Positions 31,229 to 41,921 of a stretch of DNA of 64,000 nt are shown here, piece by piece (the first letter of the stretch is position 1; each line of letters begins with the position of its first letter). Below the pieces are notes generated by a model that saw only the letters and a program-made list of their open reading frames with translations, had not been told where the DNA came from and did no database searches. Source of the DNA: Providencia sp. (GTDB taxonomy: Bacteria; Pseudomonadota; Gammaproteobacteria; Enterobacterales; Enterobacteriaceae); assembly GCF_003533305.1 (NCBI RefSeq), contig NZ_DOEH01000016.1:202608-266607 (forward strand). The letters are read 5' to 3'. Both the position numbers and the translations under genes were made by a program.

Positions 31229-31882
31229 TTAAAAATCGGGCTCGCAGCTAAAATGCATCGGCGTGCCATAATCAGGATGAGTGATATAAAGCGCTTGTGC
31301 GTGAAGCTGTAAACGAGGAGCTAATGCTTTAGCTTCATCGTGAGCATAAAATCTATCCCCTAAGATAGGATGTCCTAACGCTAACATGTGAACACGTAGC
31401 TGATGTGAACGGCCTGTAATTGGTGATAATCTTACGCGAGTAGCTTGTTCTTCATATTCTAATACTTGATATTCCGTTTGCGCTGATTTTCCAGTTTCGA
31501 AACACACTTTTTGCTTTGGTCTGTTTGGCCAGTCGCAAATCAACGGTAAATCAATCAATCCTTCTTCTTTTTCTAAATGGCCCCACACCCTAGCGATATA
31601 GTGCTTTTTGGGTTCCCTTTCTCTAAATTGACGCTTAAGTTCCCGCTCAGCCGCTTTATGAAGAGCAACGACCATGACACCGCTCGTAGCCATGTCTAAG
31701 CGATGAACAGATTCAGCAGTCGGATAATCACGCTGTACTCGGCTCATAATACTGTCAAAGTGCTCAGGCGCTTTACCTGGCACAGAGAGTAGATCGCTTG
31801 GTTTGTTGACAACGATGATGTGGTCGTCCTGGTAGAGGACATAGAGCCAAGGATCGGTCGGTGGATCATAAGGTAACATCAT
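31229..31882 (-). CDS. rluA: Dual-specificity RNA pseudouridine synthase RluA
   Basis: RluA converts U746 in 23S rRNA and U32 in several tRNAs to pseudouridine. The 217 residues contain the catalytic Asp motif HRLDMATSGV, preceded by VVNKPSDLLSVPGK and followed by GRSHQLRVHMLALGHPILGDRFY. I use ATG 31882 (MMLPYDPPTDPW); the next codon, 31879, is also ATG. The ATG at 31882 lies only 4 bp from an ERIC element, so the ribosome-binding region is ERIC DNA and no good Shine-Dalgarno is visible. The frame stays open upstream to a TTG inside the ERIC. Confidence 0.95.
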   Translation of the reverse strand: MMLPYDPPTDPWLYVLYQDDHIIVVNKPSDLLSVPGKAPEHFDSIMSRVQRDYPTAESVHRLDMATSGVMVVALHKAAERELKRQFREREPKKHYIARVWGHLEKEEGLIDLPLICDWPNRPKQKVCFETGKSAQTEYQVLEYEEQATRVRLSPITGRSHQLRVHMLALGHPILGDRFYAHDEAKALAPRLQLHAQALYITHPDYGTPMHFSCEPDF

Positions 31883-31886
31883 AAAA

Positions 31887-32009
31887 TACCCGTCATACTT
31901 CAAGTTGTAGGGGTGTTGGCTTCACTCAGCCCCTTGGGTCACATACTAGTGTATGCTCCCCAAGACGTCTTCGTTTGCCGCCTACCTACAACTCGAATTA
32001 TTTAGGGTA
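31887..32009. repeat. ERIC element, copy 4, abutting rluA
   Basis: A 123-bp near-intact ERIC bounded by TACCC and GGGTA, with CGTCATACTTCAAGTTGTAG, GTTGGCTTCACTCAG, CACATACTAGTGTATGCTCC, TTGCCGCCTACC and CTCGAATTATTTAGGG. It lies between rapA and the rluA start codon, in the shared leftward transcript. Confidence 0.88.
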
Positions 32010-32112
32010 ATATCCTTTTAATAATATAAATAAAATACTACTGATTTCGAGTTGTAGATCTTTAGGTTAGTCGCCGAATTACATAAACATATGACACTCG
32101 ACCTTCATTACT

Positions 32113-35019
32113 TTATTGGTGCGTGACTACAACTAAACGAATCGCATCAAGTCGCCATGTCGCTTGCTCAATATTAGTCATTAACAGTTGGCGCTCTTCT
32201 TCAATAATCTCTAGCTCTTCATCGCGGATATTTGGATTCACCGCTTTGAGTGCTTCTAGGCGAGAGAGCTCAAGTGTTAGCGCTTTATCCGCAACTTCTT
32301 TAGCTTGTGCAATAATCACTTTTGCTTCTTGTTCAATCATTGGCTCTGAGAGGCGCAAAACGGAATGCACTTCATTTTGTACCGCATTGACTAATTTACT
32401 CGCCATATGACGATTAATGGAATTTAGCTGACGGTTAAAGCTTTCAAATTCAACTTGAGAGGATAAATTATTACCTTTTAAGTCAATTAGTAACCGCACT
32501 GGTGTTGCAGGTAAAAAACGGCTAATTTGCAAGTTTTTAGGTGCTTGAGCTTCAACTACATACACCAACTCAGTGAGTAACGTACCGACAGGTAATGCTT
32601 TATTTTTCAATAATGAAACAGCACAGCTACCAGTATCACCCGATAATACTAAATCAAGACCATTGCGAATAATCGGATGTTCCCAACTGATAAACTGTGT
32701 ATCTTCGCGAGAAAGGGCTTGCTCTCGGTCAAAGGTAATAGTGCAGCCATCTTGTGGTAGTCCAGGGAAATCAGGAACTAGCATGTGGTCAGAAGGTGTT
32801 AAGATAATTAAATTATCACTTTTATCTTCTTGGTTAATACCAACGATATCAAAAAGATTAAGGGCAAAATTAACTAATTCAGTATCGTTGTCACCTGCAC
32901 CAATCTCTTCTGCAAGGCGATTACCCGATTCACCACCATTTGAATGCATTTCAAGCAAGCGATCACGACCTTGCTCAAGCTGTAATTTTAGCGAGTCATG
33001 CTCTTCACGGCAGGTTTTAATAAATTCATCAAAACCATCCATCGCTGTAGGTTCAGCCATAAACTGCAATAATTGTTGATAGTACTTATCATAAATAGCA
33101 CGGCCAGTTGGACAAGTATGCTCAAAAGCATCTAATCCTTCGTGGAACCAACGTAGTAGAACCAATTGTGCGGTATTTTCTAAGTAAGGTACATTGATGG
33201 TGATATCGCGATTTTGTCCAATCCGGTCTAAACGACCAATACGTTGTTCTAATAAGTCTGGATTGAAAGGCAGGTCAAACATGACTAGCTGGTTAGCGAA
33301 CTGGAAGTTACGGCCTTCAGATCCAATTTCAGAGCACAATAATACCTGTGCGCCTTCTTCTTGCGATGCAAAGTAAGCTGCCGCTCGATCACGTTCTAAT
33401 AACGATAAACCTTCATGGAATACTGCGGCACGAATTGCTTCACGTTCACGTAATATTTGCTCAAGTTGTAATGCTGTCGCGGCTTTGGCACAAATAACTA
33501 ATACTTTTTCATGACGATTTGCTGTGAGGAAGCCCATGAGCCATTCAACGCGTGGATCAAAGTTCCACCAAGTTGCATTTTCCCCTTCAAACTCTTGATA
33601 AATTTGCTCGGGGTATAGCATTTCTTTGGCGCGTGTTTCCAGATCTTTTTTCGAACCCATAATACCTGCAACTTTAATTGCAGTTTGATATTGGGTCGGA
33701 AGTGGCATTTTTAGCGAATGTAATTCACGGCGAGGAAAACCTTTAACACCATTACGTGTGTTTCTAAATAGTAGTCGGCTAGTTCCGTGTCTATCCATCA
33801 ACATATTGGTAAGCTCTTGACGTGCAGCAGTGCCGTCTTCACCTTCAATGTTTGCGGCTTTTAGCAAAGGTTCAATATCTTGCTCTTTAATTAATTCATT
33901 GAGAAGATTTTGCTGTTCATTCGTCAGTTTATCGCCTGAAAGGAGTAATGATACTGCATCAGCAACTGGGCGGTAATTATCTTGTTCTGCAATAAATTCT
34001 TCATAGTCATGAAAACGGCTAGGATCAAGCAAACGCAAGCGTGCAAAGTGGCTTTCTTGGCCAAGTTGTTCTGGGGTTGCGGTTAATAGAAGAATCGAGG
34101 GAACATGTTCTGCTAATGTTTCAATGACTTGGTATTCACGACTAGGTGCGGTCTCGCTCCACTGTAAGTGATGCGCCTCATCGACAACCATCATATCCCA
34201 ACCGGCTTCAACTAGTTGATCAAAGCGTTGTTTGTTGCGACGAACAAAATCAAGGGAGCATAAAACTAACTGCTCAGTTTCAAATGGGTTATCGCTATCG
34301 TGTTGTGCTTCGCTATAACGGCTATCATCAAACAGTGAAAAACGTAGGTTAAAGCGGCGTAGCATTTCAACTAACCACTGGTGCTGCAAGCTATCAGGTA
34401 CGATGACTAAGATACGCTCAGCACGACCTGCCATCAATTGCTGGTGAATTATCATACCTGCTTCGATGGTTTTACCTAAACCAACTTCATCCGCAAGTAA
34501 TACGCGTGGATGGTGGCGCTTGCCAACTTCATTAGCAATATGAAGTTGATGTGGGATCAAACTGGCACGAATACCTCGTAAACCAGTAGATTGATGCTTA
34601 ACTTGTTCACTATAGAATTTACGAGCGCGAAAACGTAATGCAAAGCGATCCATTCTATCAATTTGACCCGCAAATAGTCGGTCTTGCGGTTTATTGAAGG
34701 TCAGTTTACTGTCGAGAAAAACTTCTCTTAGGCTAATGTCAGCTTCTTGGGTATCTAAACGAGTACCTTTATAAGTCAGCAAACCGTTATCTTCTTCAAT
34801 ACTTTCAATTTGAAGCTGCCAGCCTTCATGGCTGGTAATGGTGTCACCTTCGTTGAACATGACTCGAGTAATTGGAGCGTCATTGCGTGAGTAGAGTCTA
34901 TTTTCTCCACTTGCAGGGAAGAGCAAAGTCACCATACGGGCATCAATAGCCACAACGGCGCCTAATCCAAGTTCGCTTTCTGTGTCGCTTATCCAGCGTT
35001 GACCAAGGGTAAATGGCAT
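32113..35019 (-). CDS. rapA: RNA polymerase-associated ATPase RapA (HepA)
   Basis: RapA is a Swi2/Snf2-type ATPase that recycles RNA polymerase from stalled complexes. The 968 residues equal the E. coli length. Tudor-like N-terminal domains are followed by the helicase core: Walker [34 protein letters not shown], then the second lobe with [20 protein letters not shown] and [14 protein letters not shown]2/SNF2-specific and C-terminal spacer domains complete it. It is co-oriented with polB upstream and rluA downstream. Antisense open frames inside it are coding shadows. Confidence 0.97.
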   Translation of the reverse strand: MPFTLGQRWISDTESELGLGAVVAIDARMVTLLFPASGENRLYSRNDAPITRVMFNEGDTITSHEGWQLQIESIEEDNGLLTYKGTRLDTQEADISLREVFLDSKLTFNKPQDRLFAGQIDRMDRFALRFRARKFYSEQVKHQSTGLRGIRASLIPHQLHIANEVGKRHHPRVLLADEVGLGKTIEAGMIIHQQLMAGRAERILVIVPDSLQHQWLVEMLRRFNLRFSLFDDSRYSEAQHDSDNPFETEQLVLCSLDFVRRNKQRFDQLVEAGWDMMVVDEAHHLQWSETAPSREYQVIETLAEHVPSILLLTATPEQLGQESHFARLRLLDPSRFHDYEEFIAEQDNYRPVADAVSLLLSGDKLTNEQQNLLNELIKEQDIEPLLKAANIEGEDGTAARQELTNMLMDRHGTSRLLFRNTRNGVKGFPRRELHSLKMPLPTQYQTAIKVAGIMGSKKDLETRAKEMLYPEQIYQEFEGENATWWNFDPRVEWLMGFLTANRHEKVLVICAKAATALQLEQILREREAIRAAVFHEGLSLLERDRAAAYFASQEEGAQVLLCSEIGSEGRNFQFANQLVMFDLPFNPDLLEQRIGRLDRIGQNRDITINVPYLENTAQLVLLRWFHEGLDAFEHTCPTGRAIYDKYYQQLLQFMAEPTAMDGFDEFIKTCREEHDSLKLQLEQGRDRLLEMHSNGGESGNRLAEEIGAGDNDTELVNFALNLFDIVGINQEDKSDNLIILTPSDHMLVPDFPGLPQDGCTITFDREQALSREDTQFISWEHPIIRNGLDLVLSGDTGSCAVSLLKNKALPVGTLLTELVYVVEAQAPKNLQISRFLPATPVRLLIDLKGNNLSSQVEFESFNRQLNSINRHMASKLVNAVQNEVHSVLRLSEPMIEQEAKVIIAQAKEVADKALTLELSRLEALKAVNPNIRDEELEIIEEERQLLMTNIEQATWRLDAIRLVVVTHQ

Positions 35020-35409
35020 AGGTTTAACTTAATTCCATAATTTTGATAGTTTATTTTTAGATTTTTTTAAGACAATTTTTACTAATGTCTTCGCCCTGTG
35101 TTGATAAATCCGATGTTAGTAAAACAAGGGATAATTCGAACGTTAAAAAATAGCCAGTGTCCTGTGGACAATTATTTATTCTCTATAATCCAAGCTGTAT
35201 GGAGTCAACATGCACAAGCATTGAATTTCGGTAGTATAGTTAATTCTCTCGTTAAACTGTGTAGTAGTGAAGTGCGAGATATCAAAGGGGCGTTATATTA
35301 ATTCAAGCGAGGCCTATCGTCACCTGTTAAAAAACGTCAATGTTATAAAGAATACTGTCAATTGCTTAAAATAAAAGCGTTGTGGGTTTAAAATAAAGGC
35401 ATTAAACAT
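35020..35409. other. Intergenic region between rapA and polB
   Basis: The gap holds a possible small reading frame on the plus strand (35113-35301) and, next to the polB stop codon, three copies of a 22-bp repeat (35366-35431, extending into polB). I see no clear promoter or terminator. Confidence 0.5.
35113..35301 (+). CDS. Possible small protein of unknown function
   Basis: An open frame of 62 codons from ATG 35113 (a TTG at 35098 is an alternative start). The product looks protein-like and helical, with IIRTLKNSQCPVDNYLF and NFGSIVNSLVKLCSSEVRDIKG, but I do not recognise it. It is antisense in direction to both neighbours and has no visible ribosome-binding site at either start. It may be a real small gene, a remnant, or chance. 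Confidence 0.25.
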   Translation: MLVKQGIIRTLKNSQCPVDNYLFSIIQAVWSQHAQALNFGSIVNSLVKLCSSEVRDIKGALY

Positions 35410-35431
35410 TTAAAATAAAAGTGTAATTTGT
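35366..35431. repeat. Three 22-bp direct repeats at the polB 3' end
   Basis: TTAAAATAAAAG or its one-base variant TTAAAATAAAGG begins at 35366, 35388 and 35410, a strict 22-bp period. The third copy covers the polB stop codon and its last codons (Leu-Leu-Phe-stop on the minus strand); the other two repeat this block in the 3' untranslated region. Confidence 0.7.
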
Positions 35432-37761
35432 CCGGTTGATATCGCGTCAAAGTCATCTTGTAAGAATGGTAAAATGGCATCCGCAATTGGTTTGATTTGC
35501 TTGGCTATATAATGTTCATAATCAGGGCGGGCAGTGACAATTTCAAGTGGTTCTGGTCCTGCTTGCGTAATAATATAGCTTATCCAGCCCCCATTTTGAT
35601 ACTGCTGCGGTCGCTGTAGTTTTAAATTATACTCATCGGCTTGTCGTGCTGCTCTTACATGTGGTGGTACATTGCGTTGATAATCCGACAGTTTTCGGCG
35701 TAAGCGCTTACGATAAACTAAGCGATCATCATAACGGCCTAAACGAATTGCTTGGACATATTCAAGAATAAACTCGCGGTAGGGTAATCGATGAAAAATT
35801 CGTGAATAAAGTTCTTTTTGGAAAATCTGAGCCAGTGGAGTCCAGTCTGAGCGAATGGTTTCTAGCCCTTTAAATATCATGGTGTCTTTACTGAGCCCTG
35901 CATAACGCTTTTTACTGCCCATTTCAGCACCTCGTATCGTTGGCATTAAAAAACGTCGATAGTGAGTTTCATACTCTAATTCCAAAACACCATCGAGCTG
36001 CCATTCATCGTGCAAATGCTTTACCCACCAGTCATTGACGTAATCACGTAGGTTATAACCAATTTTTTGTGCTTGTTCCTCTGTATGAGCTTCTCGTAAC
36101 CAGACAAAAGTGGAATCAGTATCACCGTAGATCACTTGATAACCCTGAGATTCAATTAGCTGTTTAGTTATACGCATTATCTCGTGTCCACGCATTGTAA
36201 TCGAAGCGGTTAGGCGCGGGTCAAAAAAACGGCAACCTTCAGCACCAAGCACTCCAGCAAATGCATTCATAATGATTTTTAGTGCTTGAGAAAGTGGGGC
36301 ATTATGTTCTTTTTTAGCTTTATCTCTTTCTTGCCAAATGTGACTAACAATACTGGGCAAACAATGTACAGAACGTGAGAACCATGCGTTACGAAAACCT
36401 GAAACAGAGTGCTGTTGGTCTGGGTGAGCGAGTCCTTCGATCATTCCTGCCGGATCTATCAAAAAAGTACGAATTATCGACGGGTAAAGGCTTTTATAAT
36501 CTAGAACCAAAACTGAATCATACAGCCCAGGCTGTGAGTCCATTACAAAACCACCCGGATTAAGCTGCTGTTTTTGTTCTGTTAAATTAGGTGCGACAAA
36601 ACCAAGGCGATGCAATCGTGGAATATATAAATGTGAAAAAGCAGCCACTGAACCGCCCATTCTATCTGTGGCAAGCCCCGTTACATTTGAGCGTTCTTGT
36701 AAGAATGCCATTAAATCTGTTTTTTCAAAAATTCGATGAACTAAGATACAGTCTTGAATATTGTAGTGTGCGAGTGCGGGTTTATCATCTGCAAAGCGGC
36801 GGTTAATTTCATCCATTCGGTCATAAGGGGTATCAATAGCTTTTCCTTCCCCCAGTAATTGTTGAGCTACAAACTCTAAACTGAATGACGAAAAGCTCCA
36901 TGTCGCCGCTTTTAATGCATCAATTCCATCAATGATAAGACGTCCTTGTGCGGAAGCAAAAAAAACGCCTTGTTTAAAGCCATGTTCGCGCCATTCCAGT
37001 TTTTGTCCTTGGCGACCAAATAATAGTGGGATCCCATAGCGTAGTGCATGTTTTTGTAGAACCTGTAAGTCGAACTGAATTAAATTCCAGCCAATGATGG
37101 CATCGGGATCATACTGTTGCATCCATTCGTTAAGTTTATCGAGTAGTTTTGGTCTGCTATCAACGTAAACTAAACGATGATCCGAATTTAATGAAGGGCC
37201 TTGATCAGGGCCTAACATAAATACCACGCTATCATTGCAGCCCGATAAACCGATTGAGTAAAGTTCACCATATTGGCTAGTTTCTATATCGAGTGATACG
37301 GCTTTAATGATGGGACGGTATTCATCGCAAGGTTTTAGTTGATATTCACCTTGTGAATTACGTGAAAACCAGACAGGAGCTGTTATGAAGCGTTCCATGA
37401 GGTAGCGTTCACAGGGGCGAATGTCTGTTTCAAGCAACTCAACACCTAGCTCCAGACAATTTTTTTCAAGATTCTGTAATTGCCGGTATTGATGGCAATA
37501 AATAGCGTAGACTTTTTCACGTTGAAAATCCGCTAACTCAATGAGTCGATAAGAAACATTGGGTTGCTCATCTAAAAGGTGGCGAACAATAGGCAATTTA
37601 GATTCAGATAAAAAACCAATAGCTTGCTGATAAGGTACTGTGATTTTACGGGGACGATTATCGGTAAGTAACCAATAGCTGACCTCAACACCCTGACGGG
37701 TATCTCTCCAGTGACGGCTAAGAATAAAGCCTTTTTCAGCAGGGGACATGGGTTGAGGCAT
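35410..37761 (-). CDS. polB: DNA polymerase II
   Basis: A family B, SOS-linked repair and translesion polymerase of 783 residues, as in E. coli. The exonuclease domain has [14 protein letters not shown] and [14 protein letters not shown]; the polymerase domain has [29 protein letters not shown] and the catalytic [10 protein letters not shown]. It ends with QITLLF, a beta-clamp-binding type motif (QxxLLF), consistent with the QLGLF tail of E. coli Pol II. In E. coli the ara operon and yabI lie between polB and thiQ; here polB is next to thiQ. Confidence 0.97.
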   Translation of the reverse strand: MPQPMSPAEKGFILSRHWRDTRQGVEVSYWLLTDNRPRKITVPYQQAIGFLSESKLPIVRHLLDEQPNVSYRLIELADFQREKVYAIYCHQYRQLQNLEKNCLELGVELLETDIRPCERYLMERFITAPVWFSRNSQGEYQLKPCDEYRPIIKAVSLDIETSQYGELYSIGLSGCNDSVVFMLGPDQGPSLNSDHRLVYVDSRPKLLDKLNEWMQQYDPDAIIGWNLIQFDLQVLQKHALRYGIPLLFGRQGQKLEWREHGFKQGVFFASAQGRLIIDGIDALKAATWSFSSFSLEFVAQQLLGEGKAIDTPYDRMDEINRRFADDKPALAHYNIQDCILVHRIFEKTDLMAFLQERSNVTGLATDRMGGSVAAFSHLYIPRLHRLGFVAPNLTEQKQQLNPGGFVMDSQPGLYDSVLVLDYKSLYPSIIRTFLIDPAGMIEGLAHPDQQHSVSGFRNAWFSRSVHCLPSIVSHIWQERDKAKKEHNAPLSQALKIIMNAFAGVLGAEGCRFFDPRLTASITMRGHEIMRITKQLIESQGYQVIYGDTDSTFVWLREAHTEEQAQKIGYNLRDYVNDWWVKHLHDEWQLDGVLELEYETHYRRFLMPTIRGAEMGSKKRYAGLSKDTMIFKGLETIRSDWTPLAQIFQKELYSRIFHRLPYREFILEYVQAIRLGRYDDRLVYRKRLRRKLSDYQRNVPPHVRAARQADEYNLKLQRPQQYQNGGWISYIITQAGPEPLEIVTARPDYEHYIAKQIKPIADAILPFLQDDFDAISTGQITLLF

Positions 37762-37806
37762 TAGCTTACTCGTTGAAATTATCGGCAGTCTTAATATACA
37801 CCGTTA

Positions 37807-37822
37807 GTGGGTTTTTATACAG
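37807..37822 (-). promoter_or_regulatory. Degenerate LexA-box-like site upstream of polB
   Basis: On the minus strand CTGTATAAAAACCCAC lies 46-61 bp upstream of the polB start. The first ten bases equal those of the E. coli polB (dinA) LexA box as I remember it, but the second half lacks the ACAG half-site. It may be a weak or decayed SOS site. Confidence 0.3.
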
Positions 37823-37836
37823 TGTTTTTTGTTAGA

Positions 37837-38535
37837 TTAAGGTGTGACCCCAAGCAGTTTGGATGCAGGGTTATTTCCTTGTAACAGCTGAGTAGTACTA
37901 CCATCATAGGCAATTTTACCCTCTGAAATAACTAAGGTTCTTGGTGCTATTTTCAGCGCATCTTCAATATTATGTGAAACCATTATTAATGTGATTTCTT
38001 TTGCTGAACAAATTTCGTCTAGTAGCGAGAGCATTTCGTTACGAAGTGCAGGGTCTAGTGCTGAAAACGGTTCGTCTAACAATAAAATAGGTTGGTTGCG
38101 AATCAGACAACGTGCAAGGGCTGCTCGTTGACGTTGTCCTCCCGATAATTGGGCTGGAAGTCTATCAAGGTGGGGGCTTAGGCTGACTTGTTCTGCCATC
38201 TCTTCAATTTGCTGCATTTGATCTTTTTTTAATCGTAAGCTTGGGTACAGACCAAGTCCAATATTTTGCCTAACAGTTAAATGAGCAAATAAATTATTCT
38301 CTTGAAATAGCATCGAAACAGGGCGCTTAGCTGGTGGGGTAGCGCTATGATCATAACCATTTAATTGGATAGTCCCATTTTGGGCAAATTGAAAACCACT
38401 AATCAGACTTAATAAGGTACTTTTACCTGCACCACTTGGCCCCATTACGGCAATCCTTTCACCAGCCTCGGCCGCAAAATCAAAATACATATTCAGGTTA
38501 TCGTACTGGTAATCCAGTTTAGTTAATTTAATCAT
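37837..38535 (-). CDS. thiQ: Thiamine/TPP ABC transporter ATP-binding protein
   Basis: ThiQ powers uptake of thiamine and thiamine pyrophosphate. The 232 residues match the E. coli length and have Walker [10 protein letters not shown], signature [14 protein letters not shown], Walker [13 protein letters not shown] and the switch His in VSHNIEDA. Its start overlaps the thiP stop by 8 bp. It is the last gene of thiB-thiP-thiQ. Confidence 0.97.
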   Translation of the reverse strand: MIKLTKLDYQYDNLNMYFDFAAEAGERIAVMGPSGAGKSTLLSLISGFQFAQNGTIQLNGYDHSATPPAKRPVSMLFQENNLFAHLTVRQNIGLGLYPSLRLKKDQMQQIEEMAEQVSLSPHLDRLPAQLSGGQRQRAALARCLIRNQPILLLDEPFSALDPALRNEMLSLLDEICSAKEITLIMVSHNIEDALKIAPRTLVISEGKIAYDGSTTQLLQGNNPASKLLGVTP

Positions 38536-40132
38536 TATTTTTTCCTGAGATACGTTCGAGCAAGCTAAATAAACAAAAACACAATAATAACAATAGCATT
38601 GCGGTCACTGCGCCATCGTTAGTACGATAAGCCCCAATTTGTTGATAAAGATAATAAGGAAGCGTACGAAAATCCTCATTTCCAAATAGAGCGACAACGC
38701 CAAAATCGCCAATGGATATGACACAAGCAAAGGCTAACGCTTGTGCTATGGGTTTTTTGAGTGCTTTTAACTCTATTATTTTAAAACGTTTAAACCCACT
38801 GATAGCCAAAGATTGGCAAAGCGGGTTATAGCGCTCAGCAATATCTCTCATTGGGTTTTCGAGTACTTTGAGGGCATAAGGAATAGCGAGTAAGGCGTTC
38901 GTCATAATTACCAATGCGTAAGGAGACTCCGGTATCCCAATAGTTTCATTAAAAAAGATGAAAAAACCAGTAGCAAGAACAATACCTGGCATAGCTAGAA
39001 TAATTAAGCCACTAAGTTCTATGGCTTGACCAATCCTAATAGCTTGGCGTAATCGAAGCTCTCGGCTGCTCCAAAGCAGCATTAATGTTAATAGTACACA
39101 AAGTAATCCAGCGCAAAGCGCAATAATTAATGATGTTGAGGTCGCTTGCCATAGTGCTGATTGGCTAAAAACAGAGATTAACTGACCGTTTAAACCATCA
39201 AAAATAACGGCTAAAAGTGGTGGAAGTAATAGCAACATCGCAGCAATAATTAATAAAGCATCACGGAGACGGCGAAATAAATTATCAGCAGGATCGTACC
39301 AATGAGTTTGGTGACTAAAGCCAACAGAGAATAAATTGTTTATTTTTTGGCATATAAACATTAAGCCAACACAGAAAAAAAGCTGAATTAAAGCGAGTAT
39401 TGTCGCTCGGCCAAGATCAAAGTCGTAACTGAGAGACTGATATATAGCCAATTCGATGGTAGTCGCCGCAGGACCGCCGCCTAAGGCTAATACTGTTGCA
39501 AAGCTGGCAAAGCACAACATAAATATTAATGATGCAGTAGGTAGAATTTGCCTACGTAAATAAGGCCATTCTAAGATAGTAAATTGTTGCCACTCATTAA
39601 AGCCTAATTGCGCTGCACTTTGACGTTGTTCGATAGCAATATTTTCTAATGACTGTAATAGCATTCGAGTCGCTAACGGCATATTAAAAAAAATGTGAGC
39701 GAGTAAAATGCCCTTTAAGCCATAAGGCGAAAAAGTATATTCTAAACCAAATAATTGGCATAGTTTTGCTAGCCAGCCTGTTTGTCCATATATGGAGAGA
39801 ATACCAAAGACAGCGACAAGAACAGGCAGTACCAATGTCATGGCACATAAGCGAATAAATAGTGTTCTACCAAAAAATCGCCTTCGATAAAGAGCTCTTG
39901 CAAGTAAAATAGCAGGGAGCACCGAGAAAATTGCAGATAAAAAGGCTTGCCAAAAGGTAAAGCCAATCACATGCCATAAATAGCTGTCATTTATGATCTC
40001 ATCAATAGCAATTTCGGGTGCAAAGTGCCATAGCGCACCGAAGGCTAGTGATGCAACCGCCACTAATAAACCGGAAGCTAGTACTCCCGGTAACAGTGAT
40101 GAGTTAATTAACGACTGACGGCGCTTTGCCAT
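38528..40132 (-). CDS. thiP: Thiamine/TPP ABC transporter permease
   Basis: ThiP is the inner-membrane permease, a fused two-domain protein with about twelve membrane segments and two EAA-type loops ([12 protein letters not shown] and [12 protein letters not shown]). The start at ATG 40132 ([16 protein letters not shown]) aligns with E. coli and overlaps thiB by 25 bp; an ATG four codons upstream (40144) is possible. Length is 534 residues against 536 in E. coli. Confidence 0.96.
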   Translation of the reverse strand: MAKRRQSLINSSLLPGVLASGLLVAVASLAFGALWHFAPEIAIDEIINDSYLWHVIGFTFWQAFLSAIFSVLPAILLARALYRRRFFGRTLFIRLCAMTLVLPVLVAVFGILSIYGQTGWLAKLCQLFGLEYTFSPYGLKGILLAHIFFNMPLATRMLLQSLENIAIEQRQSAAQLGFNEWQQFTILEWPYLRRQILPTASLIFMLCFASFATVLALGGGPAATTIELAIYQSLSYDFDLGRATILALIQLFFCVGLMFICQKINNLFSVGFSHQTHWYDPADNLFRRLRDALLIIAAMLLLLPPLLAVIFDGLNGQLISVFSQSALWQATSTSLIIALCAGLLCVLLTLMLLWSSRELRLRQAIRIGQAIELSGLIILAMPGIVLATGFFIFFNETIGIPESPYALVIMTNALLAIPYALKVLENPMRDIAERYNPLCQSLAISGFKRFKIIELKALKKPIAQALAFACVISIGDFGVVALFGNEDFRTLPYYLYQQIGAYRTNDGAVTAMLLLLLCFCLFSLLERISGKNND

Positions 40133-41112
40133 AAACGAGTCCATGATTGACGTTCTTTGGCAACTTCTTGCGCACTAAATTGCAGTGATTTTTTGGGTAG
40201 TGGTAACCGGTTATAGACATCCGGTAATGGAACATCAGTTACTGGATACATCCAGTTGGTTGTTGGTAAAGTGTTTTGAAATTCAGGTGTTAACATGAAT
40301 TTTAGGAATTGTTTAGCCAGCTCAGGTTGTGGACTATTTTTAAGTCTAGCCGCAACTTCAATCTGCATATAATGCCCTTCATCAAATAAGGCAGCAGCAT
40401 AATTATCTTTATTATCATTAAGCATTTGATACCCAGGCGATGCGGTATAGCTTAGTACAAAATCTCCTTCACCCTTTAAGAATAGGCCGTATGCTTCGCT
40501 CCAACCTTTAGTCACTGTAAGAGTTTTTTCTGACATATTTTTCCATGCATCAGCAGATTTATCGCCATACAGCTTTTCAATCCATAACATTAAACCTAAT
40601 CCTGGAGTACTCGTACGGGGGTCCTGATAAATAATTTTCCAATTATTTTTGCTTGTTAATAATTCATTCATGCTTTTTGGCGGTTGTTTGATTTTATTGG
40701 TGTCATAAATAAATGCAAAGTAACCATAATCATAGGGAATAAAAATTGGGTTATTCCATTTAATGGGTAGCTTGAGGGCATCGGTACTTATGTCTGCTGG
40801 TGCAAATAATTCGGTTTTTTCGGCAGAATCAATTAGGTTGTTATCTAAACCTAAAATGATATCGGCTTTGCTTTTTTTACCTTCCATTCGCAAGCGGTTA
40901 AGTAAAGAAACACCATCGCCTAGCGAGACTAATTTTAATTCACAATCACATTGAGCTTCAAAACTCTTTTTGATTTGAGGTCCAGGGCCCCATTCAGCTG
41001 CAAATGAATCATAGGTGTAAATAGTTAATGTCGGTTTCTCTGCCCATGATAAATGTGCAAAAGTCAGTACATTTAAAGCGATAAGATAGGTAAAAAGCTT
41101 ATTTTTAAACAT
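40108..41112 (-). CDS. thiB: Thiamine/TPP-binding periplasmic protein
   Basis: ThiB delivers thiamine and its phosphates to ThiPQ. The 334 residues begin with a signal peptide ending at LSWA-EKPT. Conserved binding-protein blocks include TIYTYDSFAAEWGPGP, DIILGLDNNLID, IPYDYGYFAFIYD and DPRTSTPGLGLMLW. It is the first gene of the operon and its ribosome-binding site AGGA (41119-41122 on the minus strand) can be hidden by a leader hairpin linked to the TPP riboswitch. Confidence 0.97.
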   Translation of the reverse strand: MFKNKLFTYLIALNVLTFAHLSWAEKPTLTIYTYDSFAAEWGPGPQIKKSFEAQCDCELKLVSLGDGVSLLNRLRMEGKKSKADIILGLDNNLIDSAEKTELFAPADISTDALKLPIKWNNPIFIPYDYGYFAFIYDTNKIKQPPKSMNELLTSKNNWKIIYQDPRTSTPGLGLMLWIEKLYGDKSADAWKNMSEKTLTVTKGWSEAYGLFLKGEGDFVLSYTASPGYQMLNDNKDNYAAALFDEGHYMQIEVAARLKNSPQPELAKQFLKFMLTPEFQNTLPTTNWMYPVTDVPLPDVYNRLPLPKKSLQFSAQEVAKERQSWTRLWQSAVSR

Positions 41113-41118
41113 TTGTTT

Positions 41119-41264
41119 TCCTGCGCTAAAAATAAAAATACACAGGATTTGAGGGGGAACCGCGCTGTGTTTACAGGCGGTAGCTCAAATCCCTACGCCG
41201 GTATTAGCCGGATCAGGTTCTACGGGTTATTTCTCAGCCAAATATATTTAGGCACCCCGTTGAG
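41119..41264 (-). promoter_or_regulatory. TPP riboswitch (THI element) with translational expression platform
   Basis: On the minus strand the aptamer (41264-41184) shows CAACGGGGTGCC, GGCTGAGA, ACCCGTAGAACCTGATCCGG and TAATACCGGCGTAGGGA, the THI-box hallmarks. P1 pairs CTCAA (41264-41260) with TTGAG (41188-41184). The same 3' strand can instead pair as GGATTTGAG (41192-41184) with CTCAAATCC (41153-41145). The latter overlaps TCCTGTG (41147-41141), which can pair with CGCAGGA (41125-41119) containing the thiB Shine-Dalgarno. TPP binding would thus favour hiding the start site. Confidence 0.93.
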
Positions 41265-41383
41265 ACGCTTACTATTGTAGTGACTTCAGACATATCTGCA
41301 AACTGTATTGATATAGGTTTACCAGTTAGGGTATGTGTGAAACAATTGGGGTATCTTTCAAATTTGGTTATTGAGGTAGTCTA

Positions 41384-41917
41384 GTGATCGATGATGATGG
41401 CTACCGCCCGAATGTAGGAATTGTAATTTGTAATCGGCAAGGGCAGGTTTTATGGGCTCGCCGCTATGGTCAGCATTCATGGCAATTCCCTCAAGGAGGT
41501 ATCAATCCTGGGGAGTCTCCTGAGCAGGCAATGTATCGTGAATTATACGAAGAAGTCGGGCTACAGCGTAAAGATGTTAGGTTATTAGCATCTACCCGTA
41601 ACTGGTTACGTTACAAATTACCCAAGCGTTTGGTGCGTTGGGATACAAAACCTGTTTGTATCGGGCAAAAACAGCGTTGGTTTTTACTACAATTACAATG
41701 CAATGAAGCTGATATAAACGTGCAGCGCAGTAAATCGCCAGAATTTGATGGCTGGCGATGGGTCAGTTATTGGTATCCTGTTAGGCAGGTAGTTTCTTTT
41801 AAACGTGAAGTTTATCGTCGCGTAATGAAAGAATTTGCTCCAATTGTAATGCCTTTACAGGAACAGAAATTACCACAACGACCTGTTTTTAATAACCGTA
41901 GGCGTGGAGCTAAGTAA
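41384..41917 (+). CDS. rppH: RNA pyrophosphohydrolase
   Basis: RppH removes pyrophosphate from the 5' end of mRNAs and so triggers RNase E decay. The 177 residues start at GTG 41384 ([15 protein letters not shown]), with GAGG upstream, matching the E. coli protein. The Nudix box is [16 protein letters not shown] followed by [22 protein letters not shown] and [12 protein letters not shown] are RppH-specific. ptsP starts 4 bp downstream. It begins the block that maps to 64 min in E. coli. Confidence 0.97.
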   Translation: MIDDDGYRPNVGIVICNRQGQVLWARRYGQHSWQFPQGGINPGESPEQAMYRELYEEVGLQRKDVRLLASTRNWLRYKLPKRLVRWDTKPVCIGQKQRWFLLQLQCNEADINVQRSKSPEFDGWRWVSYWYPVRQVVSFKREVYRRVMKEFAPIVMPLQEQKLPQRPVFNNRRRGAK

Positions 41918-41921
41918 GTCT

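Noticed and set aside
32573..33079. 168-codon open frame on the plus strand inside rapA
   Set aside because: It is antisense to conserved RapA coding sequence, and its Ser/Arg-rich composition is typical of a reverse-frame shadow.
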